Source of the DNA: Bacteroides sp.
GTDB taxonomy: Bacteria; Bacteroidota; Bacteroidia; Bacteroidales; Bacteroidaceae
Assembly (NCBI GenBank): GCA_030523205.1
Contig: JAUNJD010000008.1
Span: forward strand, 1 to 32,812
Direction of reading: 5' to 3'
DNA length: 32,812 nucleotides
The translations under genes and the position numbers were made by a program. This document shows, piece after piece, positions 1 to 8,064 of the stretch. How positions within the stretch are numbered: the first letter of the stretch is position 1; each line of letters begins with the position of its first letter. The notes beneath the pieces were generated by a model. That model saw nothing but the letters and a program-made list of their open reading frames with translations. It did no database searches and was not told the origin of the DNA.

Positions 1-516
1 AGTCCATTTCTCTTGTAGGTAGCACTTCGGGAATGGAGTTGCGGATTTAAGGATATTTAAAAATGTGAATGCACCGAGGAGTATCAAGAAAACAAAGAGA
101 GAGATTCATCGAAGTCGATAAGCAGATGAACATGGAAAGAAGAGAAATTTGCCTCCGACAAAAAACTCTCTTTGTATATGTATAAAACAATTTAATTATC
201 ATAACTCATATTTTTTTGAGTGCAAATATAAATCCGAATGGAACAAACTTGCCTTTCGTTTTCATTCAAAAAACTATCAGTATCGTGCAACTTCATATCA
301 ATGGACTTATCAATATTGTGCATAGTGAATTTGTAAATGCTTGTATAATAATAAATTAGTAGTGATAAATTGCCTGAGTTAACGAATGGTGTGGGGAATG
401 ATATATTGCTCATCATTGGCATACAGATGGGACGTACATGACGGATGAATGCGAATTTTTTCTGTCAGACTGGGGATGTCCATAAAAGGTGGTTTCATAA
501 AAACATGGTAAAAGTT
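1..516. other. AT-rich region without a convincing gene
   Basis: I see no recognisable gene. The only long reading frame in the region lies on the - strand at 192-422 and resembles no family I know. On the + strand one frame is open from the window edge to a TAA near 48-50, which could be the last 15 or so codons of a gene beginning outside the window, but it is too short to judge. On the - strand, 223-230 reads TATATTTG, a match to the Bacteroides -7 element, but no TTTG sits at the right distance. A - strand frame of about 50 codons starts near 203; I do not call it. Confidence 0.5.
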
Positions 517-547
517 TTTGGTGTTTGTTTATAAAAGTGTACCTTTG
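517..547 (+). promoter_or_regulatory. Bacteroides-type housekeeping promoter of the hybrid regulator
   Basis: TTTG at 517-520 is followed after exactly 19 bases by TACCTTTG at 540-547. This matches the Bacteroides primary sigma consensus (TTTG, 19-21 bases, TAnnTTTG). Transcription would begin near 552-555, which rules out an upstream ATG at 518 as start and supports translation from 599. Confidence 0.75.
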
Positions 548-598
548 CATCAGATTATGCCTTGTATTCTATTATATCTTGTATCCTATTCAATTACC

Positions 599-3435
599 AT
601 GAATCTATTGTCGTTTATTAAAGAAAAACACTTTCGCCTCGCTTCAAGTGTATTGGCAGCGTTGATTTTCATTCCTTTCTTCCTTGTTTCGTGCGGTAGG
701 AAAACCGAAGCGATTACTCCTGATAAGCGTAAATATATTGACAGCATCGTACACTCCGTGCGTAATCTCGATTCACTTGCCTTGCTGCAAAAACGGATGG
801 AAAGTGCGGGCGATAGGATTGGTAGTATTGTCGTCCTAAGGGAATGGGGCAAGGCTTTGCGCAATAGCAGTCGTTTTGAAGACGCACTGCGCATACATAG
901 TCAGGGACTTGGACAGGCGAAGGACATGGGCGACACACTGGAATGGGTACAGGCACTGAACAATATCGGCACGGATTATAGACGAATGGGGATGCTGGAT
1001 GTGGCGCTGGAATATCATTACAATGCATGGAAGCTGAGCGAGGAATGTGCCGACACCTCGTACACGGCAAAGAAAAACCATGTGGTATCGCTCAACGGAC
1101 TGGGCAACATATACTTGACATTGGGCAACTACGAGCGTGCCGACAGTGTGCTACGCATGGCACTCAAAGGTGAACAGGCATTGCGCAGCAGTTTGGGAAA
1201 GGCCATCAACTATGCCAATCTTGGCTATATCTTCAGCTACTATGGAAAGATGGATTCGGCTTGGGTGTATTACCGTAAGTCGATGGCGCTTAATATGGAG
1301 GCAGGGAGCGAACTTGGGATTTCGCTATGTCATACCTACTTTGGCGAACTCTATGAAAAGGAACGGCAGTATGACAAAGCTATGACGGAATATGAGACCG
1401 CTTACCGAATGATGCAGAAATCGAGCGATGAATGGCACGCCCTGAACTCGCTCATCGCTCTTGCCCGGATTAACCAGACTACGAACAATGCCGGTAAGAC
1501 CATGGAATATCTTGGCAAGGCAAAGCAGATGGCAGAGGCAATCAAGGCACCTGAACATCTGGTGGAAATACATACTTTATATTACAAGCACTACAAACAG
1601 GTAGGCAACTACCCAATGGCATTGGCATCTTATGAAAAGGCGACTGCCATGCAGGATAGCGTGCTGAATATGGAGAAGGTGAATCGTATTCAGAACGCGA
1701 GCCTTGAGATAGAACGCAACCGACAGGCGCAGCAGATAAACGAGGCACGGATGCGATTGAAACAGCAGCATACAAGAAGCAACATCAGTTATGCTATACT
1801 TGGATTTGGCATTCTCCTATTGGCAGGAGTCTTGCTGGTGATACTCTACGTCAGCCGTCTGCGCCAACGCAGCTATCAGGCGTTGGAACGAATGTCCGCT
1901 CTGCGTGAGCAATTCTTTACCAATGTCACCCATGAATTCCGTACGCCACTTACTGTGATACTCGGACTGAGCCACGACCTGCAAGCCGCAGACGCAGAAG
2001 AAATCAGAGACAAGGCGAAGACTATCGAGAGGCAGGGTAAAGGATTGCTTACGCTCATCAACCAGTTGCTTGACATTTCGAAAATAAAGTCTGCCATAGG
2101 CAATGCCGACTGGCGCAATGGCAATATTTCAACGTATCTTGCAATGTTGGTGGAAAGTTACCACGACTTTGCCCGAAGCCGGAATGTTCACTTGCAATTT
2201 CTGTCGAAAGACGAAGTGCAGATGGACTTCGTACCGATTATATCAACAAGGTGATGAACAACCTGCTCTCCAATGCTTTCAAGTTTACGCCCGAGTATGG
2301 CAATGTGAGTGTGCTGGCATGGTGCGAGGGCAACTGCCTTCGCATTGATGTGGAGGACACAGGCACCGGCATGGACAAGGAAACACTCAACCATATCTTT
2401 GAACCGTTCTATCAGGCGGAAAGTGATGTCAAGAACGTCGGCACAGGGGTAGGGCTGACCCTTGTAAAACGAATCATGGATGCATTGAACGGCGAGGTGA
2501 CTGTGGAGAGTACCGTGGGTAAGGGGACGACGTTCCATCTCAGCATACCCATTCGCAACCAAGTAAAACATTCGGTCGCTAACACTAAAATCAGCAATAC
2601 GGCACTGATACCCGAGAGTGAGCCAATGCCTGCCGATGACGAGAACGGTGACGACCAATGCCGCTTGCTCATCATTGAGGATAATCGCGACATCGCTGCC
2701 TATATTGGCTCGCAGTTTGTCGGCAGTTACGCTGTCAGCTATGCGGCCAACGGAGTGGAGGGGCTGGCGAAAGCACAGAAACTGGTGCCCGACCTTATTA
2801 TCACCGACCTGATGATGTCCGGCATGGATGGTTTGGAAGTCTGCCGACAGGTGCGTGGCAACATAATCATCAATCACATCCCCATCATCATTGTCACAGC
2901 CAGGATTACGGAAGAAGAACGCATCAGAGGACTGGAAGCGGGAGCGGATGCCTACCTTACCAAGCCTTTCAATGCCGACGAACTGCGTACACGAGTGGAG
3001 AAACTGCTGGATGGAAGGCGACTGCTACGCGAGAAATATGCGTGCCCTGTGACAGAAAGCAAAGAAGGAGAAGAGCAGGATGCTGCACAACTCAGCGATG
3101 CCGACTTGCATTTCCTCTCAAAAGTAACGGATGCCGTAAATATGCATCTCAACCGGAACAAAGAGATCAATGTGCCGAGTATTGCCTCCACCGTGTGCAT
3201 GAGCAACAGTCAGTTCTACCGTAAATTGGTGGCACTCACAGGATACAGACCATCTGCTTATATCCAGCGCATCAAAATACAGAAAGCGAAAAGCTTGCTT
3301 GACGGAAATCCACAGATGAGTTTCACTGAAGTGGCTGAACGATGCGGTTTCGATGCTTATCCCAATTTTGTGCGTGCGTTCAAGAACGTTATGGGGGTAA
3401 CTCCTACGGAATACCGAAAGAGAGGCGACATATAA
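599..3435 (+). pseudogene. Hybrid two-component regulator (TPR sensor, histidine kinase, receiver, AraC), split by a frameshift
   Basis: Seen: from ATG 599 the product starts with a hydrophobic segment ending LVSC, like a lipoprotein signal or anchor. A run of TPR-like helices (about residues 70-390), one membrane helix (about 396-421) and a HisKA domain with THEFRTP follow (His445). The frame closes with TGA at 2252-2254. The -1 frame opens across the same point: codons from 2236 read DYINKVMNNLLSNAF, the normal start of the ATPase domain, then DTGTGMD and GTGVGLTL, a receiver (phospho-acceptor Asp codon 2806-2808, TKPF lysine), and an AraC-type helix-turn-helix ending at 3435. One base is therefore missing around 2234-2236. 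Family knowledge: such one-protein systems sense a signal in the periplasm and directly regulate nearby genes. The start at 599 rather than 518 follows from the promoter at 517-547. Inference: as written, the kinase lacks its ATPase half. A sequencing or assembly error is the main alternative. Confidence 0.85.
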
Positions 3436-3486
3436 AGGATGGTACATCCGCTTAATGTCCGGGAGAGCAAAATAAGATAGCACACC

Positions 3487-3525
3487 GTCCGTAAACGGAC
3501 ACTTGGAGTGTCCGATTCCGAACAC
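3487..3525 (+). promoter_or_regulatory. Inverted-repeat cluster, candidate activator sites for the sigma-54 promoter
   Basis: GTCCGT at 3487-3492 and ACGGAC at 3495-3500 form a palindrome with a two-base centre. CGGACAC at 3496-3502 and GTGTCCG at 3508-3514 form a perfect inverted repeat across five bases. GTGTCCG at 3508 also pairs imperfectly with CGAACAC at 3519-3525. This gives four related half-sites, 31 to 69 bases upstream of the -24 element. NtrC-family activators bind such dyads upstream of sigma-54 promoters, and the operon encodes one, so autoregulation is a reasonable inference. Confidence 0.6.
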
Positions 3526-3555
3526 TACCCCGCTCACAGTACCCTCTAGGGCATT

Positions 3556-3571
3556 TGGCACGGTCTTTGCT
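3556..3571 (+). promoter_or_regulatory. Sigma-54 (RpoN) promoter, -24/-12 type
   Basis: TGGCACGGTCTTTGCT carries the invariant GG (3557-3558) and GC (3569-3570) with exactly ten bases between them, and the flanking TGGCAC and TTGCT also fit the consensus. Transcription should start near 3582, leaving about 45 bases of leader before the TolC-like gene. The first downstream regulator is a sigma-54 activator, which strengthens the call. Confidence 0.88.
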
Positions 3572-3625
3572 TTTTAAATAGGCATATAGAAAAATTGTTT
3601 TAAGACCGAACATTGTTGTACGAAT

Positions 3626-5110
3626 ATGAAAAGTATATTATTTGTCGTTTGCCTATGGATGCCGTTGCTGGCTTGGGCGCAGAAAGATACGTTGGGGCAT
3701 GAGCGGAGCATCACGCTGAGCGAGGCCATCGCATTGGCACGGGTGCAGTCGGTGGATGCTGCCGTGGCTCTGAACGAACTGAAAACGTCGTATTGGGAGT
3801 ATCGGACGTTTCGTGCAGACCTGTTGCCGGAGGTGAAGTTTACCGGTACGTTGCCTAGTTATAGCAAGTCGTATAGTTCCTATCAGAATGCGGATGGTTC
3901 GTACTCTTTTGTCCGTTCCAATATGATGGAACTTTCCGGAGAGCTGTCGGTGGACCAGAACATTTGGTTTACGGGCGGTACGCTGTCGTTGACTTCTTCG
4001 CTCGACTTCCTGAAAGAACTAGGAAGCGGAGGAAGCAAGCAGTATATGTCCGTACCGATTGGCCTGGAACTGACGCAACCCATCTTTGGGGTAAATACGC
4101 TGAAGTGGGACCGACGCATAGAGCCGGTGCGCTATGCCGAGGCCAAGGCTTCGTTTATCACGGCAACGGAGGAGGTGACGATGACCACCATCACTTACTT
4201 CTTTGAATTGCTGCTGGCTAAGGAAACACTGGCTACCGAACGGCAGAACAAGATGAACTCCGACCGCCTGTATGAAGTGGCCATTGCCAAACGCAAGATG
4301 GGGCAGATTTCGGAGAACGACTTGTTGCAACTGAAGCTGAATGCCTTGCAGGGGCAGGCGGACGTGACGACGGCGGAAAGCAATCTGAATGCGAAGATGT
4401 TCCAACTGCGTTCCTACCTCGGACTGTCGGAGGAGGAAGTGCTGAACCCGGTGGTGCCGACATCGGTGCCCGACATCAGCATAAACTATCAGCAGGTACT
4501 GGAAAAGGCGTTGGAGCGTAATTCGTTTGCTTACAACATTCGCCGCAGGCAGTTGGAGGCAGACTATGAGGTGGCGACGGCCCGTGGCAACCTGCGCAGC
4601 ATGAACTTGTTTGCCAGCATCGGCTATACGGGGCAGGCGAATAGGCTTTCGTCATCTTACCAAAATCTGGTGGACAATCAGATAGTGCAGGTAGGGGTTA
4701 CGATACCCATCCTCGACTGGGGAAAACGCCGCGGACAGGTGCGTGTGGCAAAGAGCAACCGAGATGTGGTGCTTTCGAAGATTCGTCAGGAACAGATGGA
4801 CTTCAACCAAGACATCTTCCTACTGGTGGAGAATTTCAATAATCAGGCACAGCAGCTCAACATAGCCGAAGAGGCTGATGCCATTGCCGAAAAACGTTAC
4901 AAGACGAGCGTGGAAACATTCATGATAGGAAAAATCAGTACGCTGGACCTGAACGATGCACAGGCCTCCAAAGACGAGGCTCGGCAGACGCATATTTCGC
5001 AACTCTATTATTACTGGTACTATTTCTATCAGATTCGCAGTCTGACCTTGTGGGACTTTGAACAAAATACGGAGTTGGAGGCCGATTTTGAAGATATAGT
5101 GAAGAGATGA
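3626..5110 (+). CDS. TolC-family outer-membrane efflux channel
   Basis: This is a 494-residue protein with a signal peptide (cleavage expected after LLAWA, about residue 18). The mature part has the two-fold repeated long-helix layout of outer-membrane efflux proteins. A phrase near residues 345-370 (VGVTIPILDWGKRRGQV) is the typical entry into the second repeat, and the length fits the family. Such proteins trimerise into a channel spanning the outer membrane and periplasm and export substrates with an inner-membrane pump and an adaptor. Here it is the first gene behind the sigma-54 promoter, and the activator begins 62 bases after its stop. No HlyD-type adaptor or pump gene is in the window, so the partner and substrate are unknown. 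The start at 3626 places the signal peptide exactly at the N-terminus. Confidence 0.9.
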   Translation: MKSILFVVCLWMPLLAWAQKDTLGHERSITLSEAIALARVQSVDAAVALNELKTSYWEYRTFRADLLPEVKFTGTLPSYSKSYSSYQNADGSYSFVRSNMMELSGELSVDQNIWFTGGTLSLTSSLDFLKELGSGGSKQYMSVPIGLELTQPIFGVNTLKWDRRIEPVRYAEAKASFITATEEVTMTTITYFFELLLAKETLATERQNKMNSDRLYEVAIAKRKMGQISENDLLQLKLNALQGQADVTTAESNLNAKMFQLRSYLGLSEEEVLNPVVPTSVPDISINYQQVLEKALERNSFAYNIRRRQLEADYEVATARGNLRSMNLFASIGYTGQANRLSSSYQNLVDNQIVQVGVTIPILDWGKRRGQVRVAKSNRDVVLSKIRQEQMDFNQDIFLLVENFNNQAQQLNIAEEADAIAEKRYKTSVETFMIGKISTLDLNDAQASKDEARQTHISQLYYYWYYFYQIRSLTLWDFEQNTELEADFEDIVKR

Positions 5111-5172
5111 CTTGTAGATTCAAAAAGAATCGCTTAATTTGCATTGCTTACTAAATAGAATGAATAACTTTT

Positions 5173-6531
5173 ATGATACTGATAATAGACGATGATAGTG
5201 CTGTGCGGTCTTCGCTTAACTTCATGCTGAAACGTGCCGGCTATGAGGTAAAGACGGCTTCGGGACCCCGTGAGGCTATGGATATAGTACGTGCGGAGGC
5301 TCCGTCCTTGATACTGATGGACATGAACTTTACCCTTTCCACTACCGGTGAGGAAGGGTTGACGTTGCTGAAACAGGTGAAGGTGTTCCGTCCGGACGTT
5401 CCCGTTATTTTGATGACCGCATGGGGGAGCATACAGCTTGCCGTACAGGGTATGCAGGCCGGTGCTTTCGACTTTATCACCAAGCCGTGGAACAATGCCG
5501 CCTTGCTGCAACGCATCGAGACGGCGCTTGAGCTGACGGCTGCTCCGAAGGAGGGGAGTGAAGAGCAGGTCGAGGGTCTGAACCGCAGTCACATCATCGG
5601 CAAGTCGCGCGGACTGATGGAGGTGTTGAACACCGTGGCCCGCATTGCCCGCACCAATGCATCGGTGCTGATTACCGGTGAAAGCGGTACGGGTAAGGAG
5701 CTGATAGCCGAGGCTATCCATATCAATAGTCAGCGACAGAAGCAACCTTTTGTGAAGGTCAATCTGGGAGGAATATCCCAAAGTCTGTTTGAAAGTGAAA
5801 TGTTCGGTCATAAGAAAGGGGCTTTTACCGATGCCAATGCCGACCGTATCGGTCGCTTTGAACTGGCCAATAAAGGAACTATTTTCTTGGATGAGATTGG
5901 CGATTTGGATTTGTCGTGTCAGGTGAAACTGCTCCGGGTATTGCAGGACCAGACTTTTGAGGTGCTGGGGGATAGCCGTCCGCGTAAGGTGGATGTTCGG
6001 GTGGTTTCGGCTACGAATGCCGATTTGCGTAAGATGGTCACCGAACGTACGTTCCGCGAAGACTTGTTCTATCGCATCAATCTGATAACCGTGAAACTTC
6101 CGGCTCTGCGCGAGCGTCGGGAAGATATACCGCTGTTGGCCCGTCATTTTGCCGACCGTCAGGCCGAAGTCAACGGACTGCCCCGTACGGAGTTTTCGGC
6201 CGATGCATTGAACTTCCTTTCCAAACTGCCTTATCCGGGAAATATCCGCGAATTGAAGAATCTGGTGGAACGTACCATTCTTGTCAGTGGCAAGCCTACC
6301 TTGGATGCTTCGGACTTCGATGCCCAGTATTTGCGTCCGAATGAACCGGTCAAAGCTGCCGAGACAACCTCCTTTGCCGGTATGACGCTGGACGAGATAG
6401 AACGTCAGACCATTCTGCAAGCATTGGACCAGTATAAGGGAAACCTCAGTCAGGTAGCCGTCTCGTTGGGCATTAGCCGGGCGGCGCTTTATCGGCGATT
6501 GGAGAAATACAAGATAAGCTACGAGGACTGA
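5173..6531 (+). CDS. NtrC-family sigma-54-dependent response regulator
   Basis: This 452-residue protein has three parts. The receiver domain (1-120) has an acidic pocket at Asp6-Asp8, phospho-acceptor Asp50, Thr82 and Lys104. The AAA+ sigma-54 interaction domain (about 135-365) has Walker A GESGTGKE at 169-176 and Walker B IFLDEIGD from 237. The Fis-type helix-turn-helix spans about 425-447 (LSQVAVSLGISRAALYRRLEKY). The sigma-54-contacting loop reads GAFTDA (216-221) instead of the classical GAFTGA. From memory this variant also occurs in other sigma-54 activators, so I do not take it as inactivating. On phosphorylation by the downstream kinase it would assemble on upstream sites and remodel sigma-54 polymerase. 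The sigma-54 promoter and dyads ahead of the first gene are its obvious targets. An ATG at 5160 is out of frame, so the start is 5173. Confidence 0.93.
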   Translation: MILIIDDDSAVRSSLNFMLKRAGYEVKTASGPREAMDIVRAEAPSLILMDMNFTLSTTGEEGLTLLKQVKVFRPDVPVILMTAWGSIQLAVQGMQAGAFDFITKPWNNAALLQRIETALELTAAPKEGSEEQVEGLNRSHIIGKSRGLMEVLNTVARIARTNASVLITGESGTGKELIAEAIHINSQRQKQPFVKVNLGGISQSLFESEMFGHKKGAFTDANADRIGRFELANKGTIFLDEIGDLDLSCQVKLLRVLQDQTFEVLGDSRPRKVDVRVVSATNADLRKMVTERTFREDLFYRINLITVKLPALRERREDIPLLARHFADRQAEVNGLPRTEFSADALNFLSKLPYPGNIRELKNLVERTILVSGKPTLDASDFDAQYLRPNEPVKAAETTSFAGMTLDEIERQTILQALDQYKGNLSQVAVSLGISRAALYRRLEKYKISYED

Positions 6532-6570
6532 ATTCTAAATTTTAAATTATCCATTATCCATTAATCAACC

Positions 6571-7863
6571 GTGCGCATCAAGTTCTTCTTCTTTATATTA
6601 GTGTTGTTCCTCGTCGGGCTGGCCGTGACGTTGGTCTGTCTGGCAGGGGAAATGAATACCATTCATCTATATATAGTGGAAGGGATTGTTGTGTTCATAC
6701 TATTCTATCTGATGGTGTTTTACCAAAGGATAGTGAAGCCGATGAACACCATCGGCAATGGTATGGAGCTGTTGCGCGAACAGGACTTCAGCAGCCGACT
6801 CAGTCCGGTGGGACAGTATGAGGCCGACCGCATAGTGAACATCTTCAACCGAATGATGGAACAGTTGAAGAACGAGCGTTTGCGTTTGCGCGAGCAGAAT
6901 CATTTTCTGGATTTGCTGATACAGGCTTCACCTATGGGTGTCGTCATCCTGACGCTGGACGGGCAAGTGTCGCAGGTCAATCCTATGGGGCTGAAAATGT
7001 TGGGTGTGCGTCTGGATGAGACGGTGGGGAAGAATCTGGAAGATGTGGATTCTCCGTTGGCAGCCGAACTGGCCGGCATTACGAAAGAAGAAACGAAGGT
7101 GGTGCGGCTGAACGACGCCAATGTCTATAAATGTACCTACTCTTCCTTTATAGACAGAGGATTCAGCCATCCTTTCTACTTGATAGAACGCATGACGGAG
7201 GAAGTGATGCGTGCCGAAAAGAGAGCTTATGAAAAGGTAATCCGCATGATAGCCCACGAAGTGAACAACACCACAGCGGGCATAACCTCGACACTTGATA
7301 CCGTGGAGCAGGCCTTGTCTGCGGAAAAGGAAATGGAAGACATTTGCGACATGATGCGTGTATGTACCGACCGCTGTTTCTCCATGAGCCGTTTTATCAC
7401 CCGTTTTGCTGATGTGGTGAAGATTCCCGAGCCTACGTTGACATCCGTCAACCTGAATGAATTGGTCTCTACGTGCAAGCGTTTCATGGAGGGAATGTGC
7501 AATGACCGCAACATTGTGCTAAGGCTGGAGTGTGACCCCGAGGTAGGTAAGGTTCGGCTGGATGCTTCCCTCTTCGAACAGGTGTTGGTGAACATCATCA
7601 AGAACGCCGCCGAAAGCATTGACCGGGATGGAGAAATCGTAGTGCGGACAATGGCTCCGGCATCCATAGAAGTGACAGACAACGGGGCAGGCATCGATAA
7701 GGAAACCGAGGAAAAGTTATTCACCCCCTTCTTCTCTACCAAGCCTAATGGACAGGGAATCGGTTTGGTGTTTATTCGTGAGGTGCTTACGCGGCACGGA
7801 TGCACTTTCTCGCTGCGTACGTACAGTGATGGATTGACCCGCTTCCGGATAATGTTAAATTGA
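6571..7863 (+). CDS. NtrB/NtrY-like membrane histidine kinase
   Basis: This is a 430-residue protein starting with GTG. Two N-terminal membrane helices (about 5-25 and 31-50) leave almost no periplasmic loop, so it probably senses a membrane or cytoplasmic cue. A HAMP-like linker (about 51-105) and a PAS domain (about 110-200) follow. The phospho-acceptor helix has AHEVNN with His229. The ATPase domain has an N box (NIIKNAAES), a G1 box (DNGAGID) and FTPFFSTKPNGQGIGL. The H-E-V-N-N form and the PFFSTK phrase are typical of kinases paired with NtrC-type regulators. It starts 39 bases after the regulator, so the two form a cognate pair in one transcript. The gap between them is an AT-rich motif (see 21467-21620 for a relative). 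Confidence 0.9.
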   Translation: MRIKFFFFILVLFLVGLAVTLVCLAGEMNTIHLYIVEGIVVFILFYLMVFYQRIVKPMNTIGNGMELLREQDFSSRLSPVGQYEADRIVNIFNRMMEQLKNERLRLREQNHFLDLLIQASPMGVVILTLDGQVSQVNPMGLKMLGVRLDETVGKNLEDVDSPLAAELAGITKEETKVVRLNDANVYKCTYSSFIDRGFSHPFYLIERMTEEVMRAEKRAYEKVIRMIAHEVNNTTAGITSTLDTVEQALSAEKEMEDICDMMRVCTDRCFSMSRFITRFADVVKIPEPTLTSVNLNELVSTCKRFMEGMCNDRNIVLRLECDPEVGKVRLDASLFEQVLVNIIKNAAESIDRDGEIVVRTMAPASIEVTDNGAGIDKETEEKLFTPFFSTKPNGQGIGLVFIREVLTRHGCTFSLRTYSDGLTRFRIMLN

Positions 7864-7917
7864 TGGCAGATTCACCATACTATTATCTAAAATCGGACAT
7901 CTAGACCATTTATAGAT

Positions 7918-8030
7918 ATGTTCCATTTAGGATAATCTTTGTTCTATTACTCTGAAACGGGCTTATCTTTTTATAAATATAGCTTTTTGGAACATTTATT
8001 CCGTAAAATTAGGCTCTAAGAATGTTCTAT
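7918..8030. repeat. Spaced inverted repeat with related half-sites ahead of the DUF5686 gene
   Basis: ATGTTCCA at 7918-7925 and TGGAACAT at 7988-7995 are perfect inverted copies 62 bases apart. GTTCTAT at 7941-7947 and AATGTTCTAT at 8021-8030 resemble the same half-site. The cluster ends just before the -7 element at 8037. It could be an operator region, but chance is possible in AT-rich DNA. Confidence 0.3.
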
Positions 8031-8036
8031 CTATCG

Positions 8037-8044
8037 TACCTTTG
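8037..8044 (+). promoter_or_regulatory. Probable -7 promoter element of the DUF5686 gene
   Basis: TACCTTTG fits TAnnTTTG exactly and is identical to the -7 elements at 540 and 16257. No TTTG lies 19-21 bases upstream, so the -33 half is weak or an activator is needed. Transcription would start near 8050, leaving a very short leader. Confidence 0.45.
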
Positions 8045-8064
8045 CCGCTCAGTTTGAAATAGGT

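Noticed and set aside
192..422. 76-codon - strand frame near the left edge
   Set aside because: No recognisable domain, low-complexity AT-rich sequence, and no promoter at a fitting distance.
518..598. Upstream ATG at 518 as start of the hybrid regulator
   Set aside because: It lies inside the promoter (517-547) and would be upstream of the predicted transcript start; ATG 599 gives a clean N-terminal signal.
5134..6420. Long - strand frame of 428 codons opposite the NtrC-type regulator, and similar long frames opposite other genes
   Set aside because: Shadows created by the codon bias of the + strand genes, which have complete domain signatures; the antisense translations resemble no family.
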